From NCBI GenBank assembly GCA_022829145.1, contig CM040755.1:15268063-15332062 (forward strand): a DNA stretch of 64,000 bases, written 5' to 3'. A program made the translations under genes and the position numbers. Of the stretch, positions 24,293 to 47,201 are shown piece by piece (position 1 is the first letter of the stretch; each line of letters starts with the position of its first letter). The DNA comes from Albula goreensis (lineage: Eukaryota > Chordata > Actinopteri > Albuliformes > Albulidae). The notes below the pieces were generated by a model. It had not been told where the DNA came from. It did not search any database and saw nothing but the letters and a program-made list of their open reading frames with translations.

Positions 24293-25381
24293 GGATTTCT
24301 TGCTTGATGTGTTCTGTAAATTGTATATCATGGCATTACTTGGAAAATGAGACATTTTATCAGTGAGCACTTTTGTTATACACTTCTTGAAAGGAGATGT
24401 TATCTACCTTGGCTATTGGTTTTGTCAACATTACATTACCTCACATTTTGTGTGCAGTGAGATTTTTACTTTAAGTACTGTGTCTCATAACTACTTCACA
24501 AATTCAAATTGATAAAATACCAATGTATTGCTAAATAAAGTTATTTTTGGTCAACGTGATACAAATAATGCAGTGGATCCCTTCCTATGGTGCCTATAGA
24601 CGTGCAGCTAGGCTGATTTTTCTGCCTAGCTTGCCTGCATTCTTTCTTAGTACAGAGTCATGAACAACTAAGAGGTTTCTAGGACTTTAAATGCTTTCAA
24701 GCCCAAATTTATTTGAGGGGGGTTTGTCATGTAATCGATTTGCAATGTTGAAAATCAGATTGTGAAAATGATTGGTTGGATCAAAAAGTTGTGATTGATT
24801 TTCATAACGTATTTGTGTCTAATTTGCTAATTTGTAAGTAATTTGATAATAATGATGTTGATGAGTGTGGATACTTAGAGACAGGAGTAACAAACAACAG
24901 AAGCATGGCTTCTAAATGCAATGGCAAATAGTTACTCTGCATATTTTGCAGGTAAATTAGGTGCCTCAAGAGGATTGTAAAACATAAATGTTTTGAATTT
25001 AACTTATTCATAAACTGCATTCTTCACAGTTTCAAGACAAAATTCAAGATACTTTTACAGTTATTATAGAACAAGAACATTTAATTCAAAGAGTATTATA
25101 TCTGTAAATCCCCGCATTGACATTATTCCAACAAATAACACTTTTATTTTGATTCATGAAAATTAAGTAATATGGGGAAAGCCAATACTGTACTTCAAGT
25201 CTGGGAACCTTTAAGTTGTTGATCTTGTTGCTCGTAGGAACGCTGTGAGATCCGGTAGCGCCGTCTGCACTTCCTCTTTGGCAAAGACCAACACAAACCG
25301 TAAACAGCAAGCTACGGTCTTTCATTTGGTGAAACGTTGGCGACTGTATTGATCTAATTTTTTATATTTAACCGGTCAGTC
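24293..25381. other. Intergenic hddc3-mfap1 region with mfap1 promoter
   Basis: About 1.1 kb holds no recognisable gene. It contains an alternative hddc3 poly(A) signal near 24534 and, at its right end, the presumed mfap1 promoter and 5' UTR. Both flanking genes point in the plus direction. Confidence 0.6.
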
Positions 25382-28300
25382 ATGTCCGGACAAAACGCCC
25401 TTAATATGAAGCAGCCGCCGATTCAATCCACAGCTGGTGCTGTGCCGGTGCGGAATGAAAAAGGTGAGAAATTTGTTGCTAGAGTTAGCCAGCTGCTAAC
25501 AGGGCCCAAGACCTATGGCAAATTTCGCTTTTAGCATAAATGGCTTTTCCGATGAAAACATATAAAACTAATCAAAACGTTAATCATACTCCATTGACTA
25601 ATGTGAATAAACTTACAATTACTTTTGTAGAACAACAGGAATGCAGGTTAAGGAATGTTACAGAATGATTTTCTGAAAGGCACACAGATGTAGCCACATG
25701 GCTAATTACGTACCTAACCAGTAGTAAATTTAATATGCTGGCAAGTTTAAATAAAAGCTATGACTGGTCATCTGTAGTCTATGATCAAACGAGGGGTGTG
25801 AGGGAGGGAGAGGTGGGTATGAGTTGTTCAGTATACAGAAAATTAGTTGTTTTTACGTCATTGATAAAACTTCTTGAATGTTGGAATGCTTTTTTGTCAC
25901 AGGTGAAATTTCTATGGAAAAGGTGAAAGTGAAGCGGTATGTGTCAGGTAAGCGTCCTGACTATGCCCCCATGGAGTCCTCGGATGAGGAAGAGGAGGAT
26001 TTCCAGTTTGTGAAAAAAGGCAAGGAAGCTGAGCCGGAGCTTGAGCTGGAAGAGGAAGAGGTGTCAGACCCTCGTCTGAAACGCCTGCTCAACCGTGTCT
26101 CTGAGGATGTGGAGGAAAGGTACTTATTCTTCCAGACTCTTAAGTATTTGTGTTATGTTGCTTGATTTTGAAAATTCAGAAGTAATAATGATTGTTTCTT
26201 TTGGCCATCTGTCTCATAGGCTAGCGCGCCACAGGCAAATAGCTGAACCAGAGTTAATGATGGAGAGTGAGGAATCAGATGAGGGGACTTGGCATCCTGA
26301 ACGTGAAGAAAGCAGTGAAGAGGAAGAGGAGGAGGAGGAAGAGATTGATGATGAGGTAAGCAGGACAAAGGTTAAAGAAAAAGGTTTTTCGTGAAAGGAA
26401 AGAGGACTCCGATCCAATATAAGTAATGAAACTGATAAATACTTGGTGTTGTGCTGGCGTGCAGGAAATCGAAAGGCGCCGTGCGATGATGCGGCAGCGA
26501 GCACAGGAACGGAAGAATGAAGAGATGGAGATCATGGAGGTGGAGGAGGAGGGGAAGTCAGGGGAAGAGTCCGAATCAGAGTCCGAGTATGAAGAGTACA
26601 CAGACAGCGAGGATGAGACAGAGCCTCGGCTCAAGCCTGTCTTTATCCGCAAGTAAGAGCCATTGTTATAATTGCATATGGAAATAGTGTTTGTCAAATT
26701 ACATGTATTCTTGAATCGTTAAGTTGTCTACTCTTAAAATCTGCTGTATTGTAGTCACTGATTTTGTTTTACACTTCTGAAAAATAGCACAAAAAATACT
26801 GGTGAGTTAAGGTTGGAGGTCAGTCCACACAGAATTTGTAAGCTGGTGTTGTCCTTCACATGAACATCAGGAAAGACCGAGTGACAGTAGCAGAGCGAGA
26901 GGCAGAGGAGCTGAAACAGAAGGAGCTGGAGGCTGAGGCCAAAAAGCAGGCAGAGGAACGGCGGCGCTACACCCTGAAGATTGTGGAGGAGGAGGCCAAG
27001 AAGGAGTTTGAGGAGAATCGGCGCACGTTGGCCGCTCTGGACGCGCTGGACACAGACGGAGAAAATGAGGAGGAGGAATACGAGGCCTGGAAGGTCCGTG
27101 AGCTGAAGCGGATCAAGCGAGACCGCGAGGCTCGAGAGGCGTAAGTATTTCCCCTGGCTGAGTTTGATCTTCCTTTGTTTTAGTTAAGCCCTTACAAAAG
27201 CATCATTAATAGTAATGCCTTCATTAACTTTCAGGCAGGAGTGGAGTGTAACTTGAAACCACAGCTATTGAGTAGTCAGAAGTGTTGAGTTTGCATATGG
27301 AAGTTAACAGTGGCATTTCCTTGGGCATTGACTGGCTTAAATTATTGACACTCATTTATTTCCTCAGGATGGAGAGAGAAAAGAGTGAGATAGAAAGATT
27401 CCACAATCTCACAGAGGAGGAGCGCCGGGCAGAGCTTCGCAATAATGGCAAAGTCATCACCAACAAGGCATCCAAAGGAAAATACAAGTTCCTCCAGAAG
27501 TACTACCACAGAGGAGCATTTTTCATGGTAAAAACAAATAGGTCCCTGACTCAAGATTTTTGTTTGAGTGCCCAGGTGCAGTGATGAATCAGTGTTTTGT
27601 GACTTTTTTTGTTCATTGTCATTAATTTTCTGTTTCAACAGGATGAAGAGCAGGACGTTTTCAAGAGAGACTTCAGTGCCCCTACCCTGGAGGACCACTT
27701 CAACAAGACCATCCTGCCTAAAGTCATGCAGGTCAGCATTAATCTCATCCGCAACTTCCTGCAAAATATTACTTTTATGGGCTCCCATTTAGCAACTACT
27801 CAGATCTTAACAGTGCCAAAGCAGACTAAGGTCAGGAATCCCATTGGGCGATTAATAGTTGGCCATAGTATCACCCAGGGAAGGAGGACTTCAATTTGAA
27901 GGATATTTCTCACTCCATTATTGTTACCTGTCATTGCTGAGCAGGTGATCTGCATGTGTCTATTGGAGGTTTTCTGACTCCATAACTGTGCGGCTCTGCT
28001 ACTAAAGGAAAATAAGTTGGTTTTGCAGCCACATGTTCCATTCCAGTGGACAAATGATGTTGCAGTGATTGGAGAGCCTTACAATAATTGGCCAGTCAAA
28101 ACTGAGGGAGAATGAATGTGTGGTCACATAAAAGACTGCTATAATGTAGCCTCTATAATATCAAAATCTAGATTTTTATACTTGAGTGCAAACATAGGTG
28201 TTGAAAAACACTAACATTCTCATTGCTGAATTTCAGGTCAAGAACTTTGGTCGTTCTGGGCGCACCAAATACACTCATTTGGTGGATCAGGACACCACTT

Positions 28301-28416
28301 CATTTGACTCTGCTTGGGCTCAGGAGAGTGCACAAAACAGCAAGTTCTTCAAACAGAAGGCAGGCGGAGTGAGGGATGTGTTTGACCGTCCCTCTGTGCA
28401 GAAGAGGAAAACCTAA
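25382..28416 (+). CDS. mfap1: Microfibrillar-associated protein 1, spliceosomal protein (440 aa, 8 exons)
   Basis: Exons: 25382-25463, 25903-26119, 26220-26355, 26465-26652, 26871-27140, 27368-27527, 27642-27731, 28237-28416. The 440-residue product matches the family length (human 439). Despite its name, MFAP1 is a nuclear protein of the spliceosomal B complex, binding PRPF38A and needed for pre-mRNA splicing. The N-terminal half is rich in Glu, Asp and Ser (runs such as SSDEEEED and [11 protein letters not shown]). The central half is a highly charged alpha-helix (about 205-310). The conserved C-terminal block holds [32 protein letters not shown] and [13 protein letters not shown], ending in KKRKT-like basic residues (VQKRKT). 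The exon 2 sequence contains an internal GTAAGC that is read through. The gene is convergent with hypk; its AATAAA is at 28839-28844. Confidence 0.98.
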
Positions 28417-28838
28417 ATTAGTAGAGCCAAGTGAAAGTTCTGGTGAAGTTGTGGAAACTACAAAACGATACTGTGAGTCTACAGACTACCAGATTCACTT
28501 GAGAACACTTCTGCTTTGGGACAGTGGTTGGCCTGACCGGTGGACTTTCATTACCTGTAAATGCTTAATTAGTTTGAAACTGTAATGGATTTTTAAGAAA
28601 ACTCAAACCAATTTTGTAGAGATCCTCATACACATGGATTAAAAGTTTAAGTCAACAGTGTGTACTCCACATTTTTGTACATTTTTTAAAAATTTAAATG
28701 TCATAGCTGTAACAATGAAACTATTCTGTGATTAGATCTTTATGCCAGTAATATTTTTGTCACATTATGAGACATGGTGCATTTCTTTGTAAATAATTTC
28801 TTGTAACAGCTTCTGAAAGTAGAACTTATTGAGAGTAA

Positions 28839-28844
28839 AATAAA
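28839..28844 (+). terminator. mfap1: Candidate mfap1 poly(A) signal (AATAAA)
   Basis: AATAAA lies 423 bases after the mfap1 stop codon and 255 bases short of the end of the convergent hypk coding sequence. The two 3' UTRs therefore approach or overlap. Confidence 0.6.
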
Positions 28845-29098
28845 GATGCAGCTCTTTCATGTATTCCAATAATACTGTAATATTTTCCAAACATTTTTCA
28901 GTCGGCACAAGGTGTATTGTAGAAACAAAAAACAGCAAAAAAAAAATTAAATACTATATATAAAATACCGTCCATACACCAGTGACATGGAAAGAAGTTA
29001 GTGCAGTCCTCAAAGGCTATGCTGATTACACAGCTGCCTGTTACTGTGTTCATGCCATTGGAGAAGTATGTAGATGCTTTCGTATCTCTCCTTCCAGC

Positions 29099-30309
29099 TC
29101 AGTTCGTCAAGGATATCAGTGCCTCCACCACATTGCCCATGTGTTCCCTAAGGCTGCGCTCGGCTGTACTTCGAGGAATCTCCATCTCATTCATCTGTGG
29201 AAAAAGATTATTTTGTACATTCATAGTTACGGTATGCACCACACTACATCTCATTAAGGATGTTAAATAGGTAAATAACCACAATTATATGATTCTTGAT
29301 GAAAACTATTAAAGTGACTTCCCCAGAAAAACAAACACCTGAATCATGTCGAAGGTCAGGAACCAGATTTAGTAAATCATCACGCTTGTGTATCTTATGG
29401 CGACCACTGATTTTATACTTACTATGAGCTCCACATCCTCTTTCTTGATGGTGACTTTGGCCAGTTCCTTCTCTCTGAAAAGATTTCATTTGTGAAAATA
29501 AGGTGACTGTTTAAGAGAGAAACAGGGACATGTTTCTAGTCTCGAACATTTTTAACATTTACGGAAGTCAGAAATGAACTTGCCTCTCCTGTTTCGCTTT
29601 TTGGTCTCTCGACCTCCTGTCGCCAATGACTGACATTGCCTGTGAAACAAAACAATGAATGGTATCGGTCATGTATGATAAAATATATTCTTATCGCGGA
29701 GCGACATCTGGGTTCATGTACAGCCAGCATTTTTTTTTTTTTTTTACCGTTCATGATTTCAGGATTTCTTAAATTGCACGAACGAATGGTACAGTGCTTG
29801 TTAATTTCTGCAAAACATTAGTAGATGTTTATTTGTACCCATCATTCTGATACATTGATACAAACACATCTTTTTAGGAATCATGTTTTACTGAGGTATA
29901 GGATGTATGAGTAGAACAAGAAAAAAGAATAGACAGTGTGAGGGCGTAATTTATGAGAATCTTTTGTCCCGAAACCCTGAATTGTGTCAAACGCCCAGAT
30001 CTGTACGGGTTTAGATATGGTTATATCCTAAAATGTGTAATCTGACGGAGGGCTTGGTCGCAGTGAAAAGCCTGTTTTACGAACTGCAAGGCCACAAGCC
30101 GGTTGATTGATGCAGTACCCCAATTCCGCTTGTTTTGCTGTTCTTACCGTTTCCAGATCTGAGCTGGATATTTCCTTCTCCTCAGCATAATCGGTAACCC
30201 GCTCCAAGTCAGCCGCTCCACTGTCATGCTTACGAGGTTTTTCTGCCGGCTTGCCTGTACAATTCTCCTCAGCTTCTAAGTCCAAGTCCACATCCCCCTC
30301 AGCGGCCAT
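29099..30309 (-). CDS. hypk: HYPK, huntingtin-interacting protein K / NatA regulator (121 aa, 4 exons)
   Basis: Exons (minus): 30309-30148, 29639-29584, 29474-29423, 29194-29099, giving 121 residues. HYPK binds the NAA10-NAA15 N-terminal acetyltransferase on ribosomes, tunes its activity, and has chaperone-like effects on aggregation-prone proteins. The N-terminal part is acidic and disordered (GDVDLDLEAEE), followed by KHDSGAADLERVTDYAEEKE and the helix RRSRDQKAKQER that meets NatA. The C-terminal 45 residues form the UBA-like domain (VTIKKEDVELIMNEMEIP...SLREHMGNVVEALISLTN). Intron 2 uses a GC donor (GAGAG|GCAAGT). The frame stays open upstream to an ATG at 30486, but the chosen Met precedes the conserved AAEGDV start; the longer form is unlikely to be the main product. 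Confidence 0.97.
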
Positions 30310-33300
30310 ATTTGCTTTTGTACGTCTGGAACCAAATAAAGCAAAGAAGTCTTCATCGGAAGGGAATTCGTGCAGCACAAATATCACGTGGGTATGTGGA
30401 TTTTTGAGGGCGTGTTTGTAATTGTCACATGTCACAGCCAAAAGGTACACAAGTATTCGGAGACAACCCCACCATGTGTGGTACACGATATTAATGTACT
30501 TACATTTAACATCACAACACTACAAAGTATTATATTTTTTGCAATAATCTATCCTATCTTTTCAACATCGTTTGATACGTGTAGGTTTCACGACTCTACC
30601 ACATATCTGATGCATTTTGTTTTGTTTACCACTAGATGGCAGATACGATTTCCTAAAAGATGAGGTAGTATTAAACAACCTGACAAAAATGATAAACAAC
30701 GTAGTACAGTAAGACAAAGATGAAATAGCACAGCTCATATGTGAAAAAACCCACTTTTGGATTAAAAAAAAGTAATTGTACTGAAGTGATAGTGCTCCTG
30801 GCCGTTGTTGACTAGCTGGCAGAACCTTCTGATGTTCTTGTCCGCACAGCTTTTGTGGAAAGATAGATGTGATGACTTCTGTCTGAAGCTGGATTAAGGA
30901 GTATATTCTCCACTTACTATTTGTGGTCCATAAGAGGTTTACTGTGTCTTAATGCGAGGTGGGTCATTGTAATCAGGACCTTTCCTCTGCACTTTGAGGT
31001 GGCTGGGATGTTTCATTCCCATCAGCAATGTGAACCAATCCCTTGACTTGAATGTAATTGGCTTTAAAGAAACCTATTCTAGTTTCATGATCAAGGTTAC
31101 TCTTTTCATCCAACCATTTTTTCAGCCACAATACCTGTTCTTGGTAATGTTAGATGGTATGCTTGGAATATAGTATCAACCGGAATGGTGCTGGAGCCGG
31201 CTGGTCTCTGTTGTCCCAAAGCTAACCCTTTCATCTTAGTATATGACTTGGTGTATCGTTGAAAACCTGTGGACCCAGACATTTTTTCCCGGAATCTGAA
31301 TCAGTCTTAGGAGCGATGTGGCGTCGCTGTATCCGGGCCCAGGTAGGACCTGGCTTTTGGCAGTTAAAAACTATTGTGCCCAAGGGAAACTATAGATTAT
31401 TGTTTGTATGTATACATAATATGATTTCCTGAACTGACATAATTGTTTTATGATCTAGTAATGTATCAGTCCTTTAGGAATTTAGGATTTAGAGATGAAT
31501 GAATCACCTAAAATACAAGTTAAGTGTAACATTATTCTAAAATGTTTAATGGTATTCTGCAGTTGTCACAAAGTTACAATCTAGTGTAGTTTTCTTGTGA
31601 ACAGAACTAGTAAGTTTGTTTTCAAAGAGTGGTGAACACAGTAGTGAAAACAGACATTTTTGCTGTTAGTAGAATATCCATGTCACCTCCACCAGGTTAA
31701 CGATCTGACAGTATATTAAGAACACATTTGTCCATACATTACATGTGCAAAGAAACCATATGTTTAATTTTATTTTGTAAAGGGCCATGCCAGAAAAGAC
31801 TGCATTCTGTATTATGGCTACACCTCTGCATATATTCAGATGGCTGTAAATATATGAAATTATTTATTTATAACAGAAATAGTGTCCTGTGTTGTAGGGA
31901 TGAAGAATTGAGAAGCATTGTCTGTTTTCAGTATTTTCAGATGTGTTTGGGATTTCAGCAAAGATTAAATATCAAATATGTGGTTAAATGAAATAATCCA
32001 GCTCTGGCATGGTCTGAGGGGCTCACTGGGAATATGGCTCTTCTGTGCATTTAATCATTGCCTACCCATTTCATCACAGAGCATTTCATTTTCAGTAACA
32101 TGGGTGCTGTATATAAATCTCATGTCACTGGATTATTCTTTTAATATTGACTCTTACTTTCATTTACTATATATCGTTTGCTTTTCTGTCGCATAGATGG
32201 CAGACATTTTGTAGTCATATTTTGGAGTTGGAGATGTTATATTTTGAAATCTTTGTGAATAAAATTCCTGATGATGTTCAAACCTTTTTTTACAGTAACG
32301 TTTACTTTAAACAGAGTGCAGAGGCGTCTGTATGTGTGCGTTTGTGTGTGTTCGCCCTCATGTGTTACTTTCGTTTTGAGTTGTTAGCTTCCACATTGTT
32401 TTGTTTTAAATTTATGCAAGTGGAAATTGTCAATCAGAAAACTACAACTTTAGATTTAACTGAGATAGAATGTTATGTGTTATTCCAGGTATGGTCATTT
32501 TAGTAAATTGTACATTTATGTGAAATACAAACAAGAAAAATTTATTTTTGATTGATTGATTTATTGATTGATTGTCAAGAGAATGAGAATGAAGAGAATG
32601 TTGTCTTACAAGATTGATATTGGCCTTCCCTCACTGGGCAACGTTTATTTCCTGAATTTGAAAGGTTCTTCGGTAATCCTGGAAAGGAGTATTCCACTTT
32701 CACAGTTTGCATTTGTGAGTATGTGAGAGACAGTGATGGCCTGCTAACACTCAAACCTGTTTACTTAAAAAAATCCTGTAATCGGTTTAGAAAAGTTCAT
32801 GATTGTGTGATTTACGCGAGAGGAGATTAAAGATCTAAAATTAAACTTTTCCAGCATGGGCTGGGGACAACAAGCCGAAAGGTAATCTAGTGTTGTTAGC
32901 TTTCTAGTTTGGTGAGACAAATGTGGCATTGATCTGTGAGAGTGTCATGCACTTCTAAATTTTATTTTTAATTTGAAAATAAATTATTATAAATTATCTT
33001 TCAGGCTCAGAGTTAGATAGCAGAAAGAAGTCATGGAGATCAAATGTTTGTTTTCTCAACAATATACCTTTCTGGATATCTACATCTAGGAGTCCAGCCA
33101 TATGAAGCAGTTTTCATGCCTGCAGTTTTGCCTGCACTCCTGGTGCTATAGCCTGTGCCTTATCCTGTGATGTTGTATTAATTTTGCTTTCTGTTCAGAA
33201 TAGTATTGAGATCCTAACGGTAAACTTGATCTCTGAACAGGCCATCTTACTGTAATAAAACTGTCATGCCTAGTTCAATCAGCAGTCACTGTCGAATCTC

Positions 33301-33630
33301 TCATTCATTTCTTCATTATCTCAAAGCTCCTTACTAGGGTCAGGGTGGGGGACACCTGCTGTTGACCGGGTAACGGGGGTGTGAGGAAGAAAATCCATCA
33401 ATGGGGACTAAAAACAACTGATACAACATTTACGAATACAGTTATCAATTATCAGTTTGGTTTCTGTTTCAGCTTGCTTCAGCATTGTCTTATCCTGCTA
33501 TGGGATTGATTATACATTTCTTTCTGATCCCCCTTCCCCAGCAACCTCAAGAAATAGCCAGTCAAGGAAATTTGAATGAAAAACAAAGTGAATTGATGAC
33601 ACCGTTGCATTCAGTAGCGCAGGAGATGCT

Positions 33631-33694
33631 GAGAGCGTGAAACCCCAGTCCTGTCCTGACGGGCGCTATGTGCACACCGCATGTTCACGCTCTC
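33631..33694. repeat. 11-base perfect inverted repeat with 42-base loop
   Basis: The arm GAGAGCGTGAA at 33631-33641 is matched by its exact complement TTCACGCTCTC at 33684-33694. The loop holds GC-rich sequence. There is no coding context; it could form a hairpin or be two copies of a binding site. Confidence 0.6.
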
Positions 33695-34854
33695 GAGGCT
33701 CAGTCTGAATTAGTGTGTCAGACTGCAGCAGAGTGAAGGTCACCCTGACTGAGTCAGACACTCAAAGACTGTGGGATTATCCTGCCTGTGCATCTCCACT
33801 CACAGTGACCCAAATTTACTCTTCACCCTGTATACTCTCAACTCTCTGGTAAGCCTCAGTTTCAGTCCTTAAGCCCAAATTGTTTGTTAATGGGAAAGAC
33901 TGTGAGTGCTCATTCAGGACCAGTATATTTTGTCAGCATGACTTTGGACTTAAGCACACAAGAACATACATTCTCTCAAACTCATAGGCACGCACACATG
34001 CATACACTTTGCTGAGAACAATTAGTCATTTAATGAGTCAGTATATTCAGGTTTTTCATGGGTATGAAATTAATCATTCATATACTGTCTGAAAGTAGTT
34101 ACCCTTATGGTGAAAAATAGTAATCTGTTTAAATTAGCAACAGACTTTGTTCCTGATTATTCATTTCACCTCAATATTTCCTCCATAGTTAATAACATAA
34201 CTGGCAGAGAAACCCTCTCTGGAGTAAAAAAGGCCACTTTTAAATAACGAAAAAGCTTGTAAATGAAATCACTGAAGACAGAATAATAGAACCCTTGATG
34301 TGTTACTACTTCTGATCTTTGTGAAAAGAGATGACAATTGAAAGAAACAGATGTGTGTTACAGTTTCTCAGAGGGTTACATTTCATGGCCACGAACATCA
34401 TCTCCCTGATATCATCCCTGTTTGGAAAGTTTGTCGGACAATGATTGCAGCTGTTTTGTTTTAACTTACAAAAGTCATGTAAAGTACTTTGGTAGTTTAA
34501 ATCTAAAATGAAAGCATGATACAAATTATAATGTTTATTATTATTATTATTATATAGCTCTGAGCTGTATTGGAGGAATGCTGAGAATGGTATTGCTCAT
34601 GTGTCCTCCCTCTGACATGGTTGTGGGTCTTAGCGTAATGATGGGATTATGTACACAGCCTCTTTCCTTGCTGGACAGACGGGAGTTTGACAGAAAGACT
34701 GGGGTGGGGGTGGCTTAAGCACAAGATGAGGGATCCCGTGCTCCTCAGTGCACAAAAACATGCAAAATCACAACATTGGAAGTAATTCCATTACTTTGCC
34801 GAAACAGATTAAGGCCTTGGCCAAATCCTATTGTACGATTGGTCTACCGTGCTA

Positions 34855-34985
34855 CTGTGCAGTGGGGCGGGGTGGTGCTGGTGGTGGTAGGGGAGGGACA
34901 GATGGGCCGATACACAGTGCTGTCCTCTGTGGCTAATCTCCCTGGGTAAAGAGAGGGGGCAGAGGGGAGGGCTGGGCACTGACTC
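34855..34985 (+). promoter_or_regulatory. serinc4: Candidate serinc4 promoter (GC/GGGAGG-rich)
   Basis: A clear change to G-rich composition includes ggggcggggt near 34863 (an SP1-type GC box) and repeated gggaggg motifs. It lies about 500 bases before the serinc4 start codon, in an otherwise AT-rich spacer. No TATA box or defined start site is visible. Confidence 0.35.
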
Positions 34986-35428
34986 ATTCCTGGCAGATCT
35001 GCATAGGGACTCACCGGCACACGGGACACTGGGCTGCGGAATGTACTGTCAAACAGAGTTAAGGACGAGGAAGGACCTTTGTTTTCTGTCAGTCTGTTTT
35101 GGATGTACTTTCACAGTGGGGAGCTGTTATCCCACAGCGGGATCTCAGTAATTCTGGGAAAGTGAGAGGGGACCTCTACCCTGTTCCTGTATTGAAAGCA
35201 ACCTTTTTGCACACAACGAGGGCTGCTCTGTGATCTTTAGATAGAGTCTGTATTCCTGTTAGCCACAGGACAGCCGTTCGATTCCACAATTCACGGGATA
35301 ATATCCATCAGTCACTCGGTTTCAGGCCTGGCATGATGCCTGACCTCTTTTTGAACACTTGAACAGTGTGTAAAGTGATGTAGGAGTGTGTACCAGGGAC
35401 TTTGGCCAAACCTCCCTGAGAATTTAAA

Positions 35429-47201
<11,773 letters not shown>

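Larger units (their letters stand above)
30310..35428. other. 5.1-kb stretch between hypk and serinc4 with no recognisable gene
   Basis: hypk and serinc4 are transcribed away from each other across this stretch. No exon with family resemblance is visible on either strand. It is AT-rich to about 34,600 with simple tgattgatt repeats near 32,550-32,575 and a short perfect inverted repeat near 33,631-33,694. A GC-rich part with a GC box begins near 34,860. Non-coding 5' exons of serinc4 could lie here but cannot be placed. Confidence 0.55.

Noticed and set aside
30310..30486. In-frame upstream extension of hypk to an ATG at 30486
   Set aside because: The added residues show no family resemblance, whereas the Met at 30309 precedes the conserved start of HYPK.
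34748..35029. Overlapping open frames on both strands in the G-rich region before serinc4
   Set aside because: They reflect composition (Gly/Pro-rich) and match no family; a promoter is more likely.
35270..35300. gttcgattcc resembling a tRNA B box
   Set aside because: No A box or cloverleaf arms at the proper distance and no SINE-like tail, so no tRNA or SINE call.
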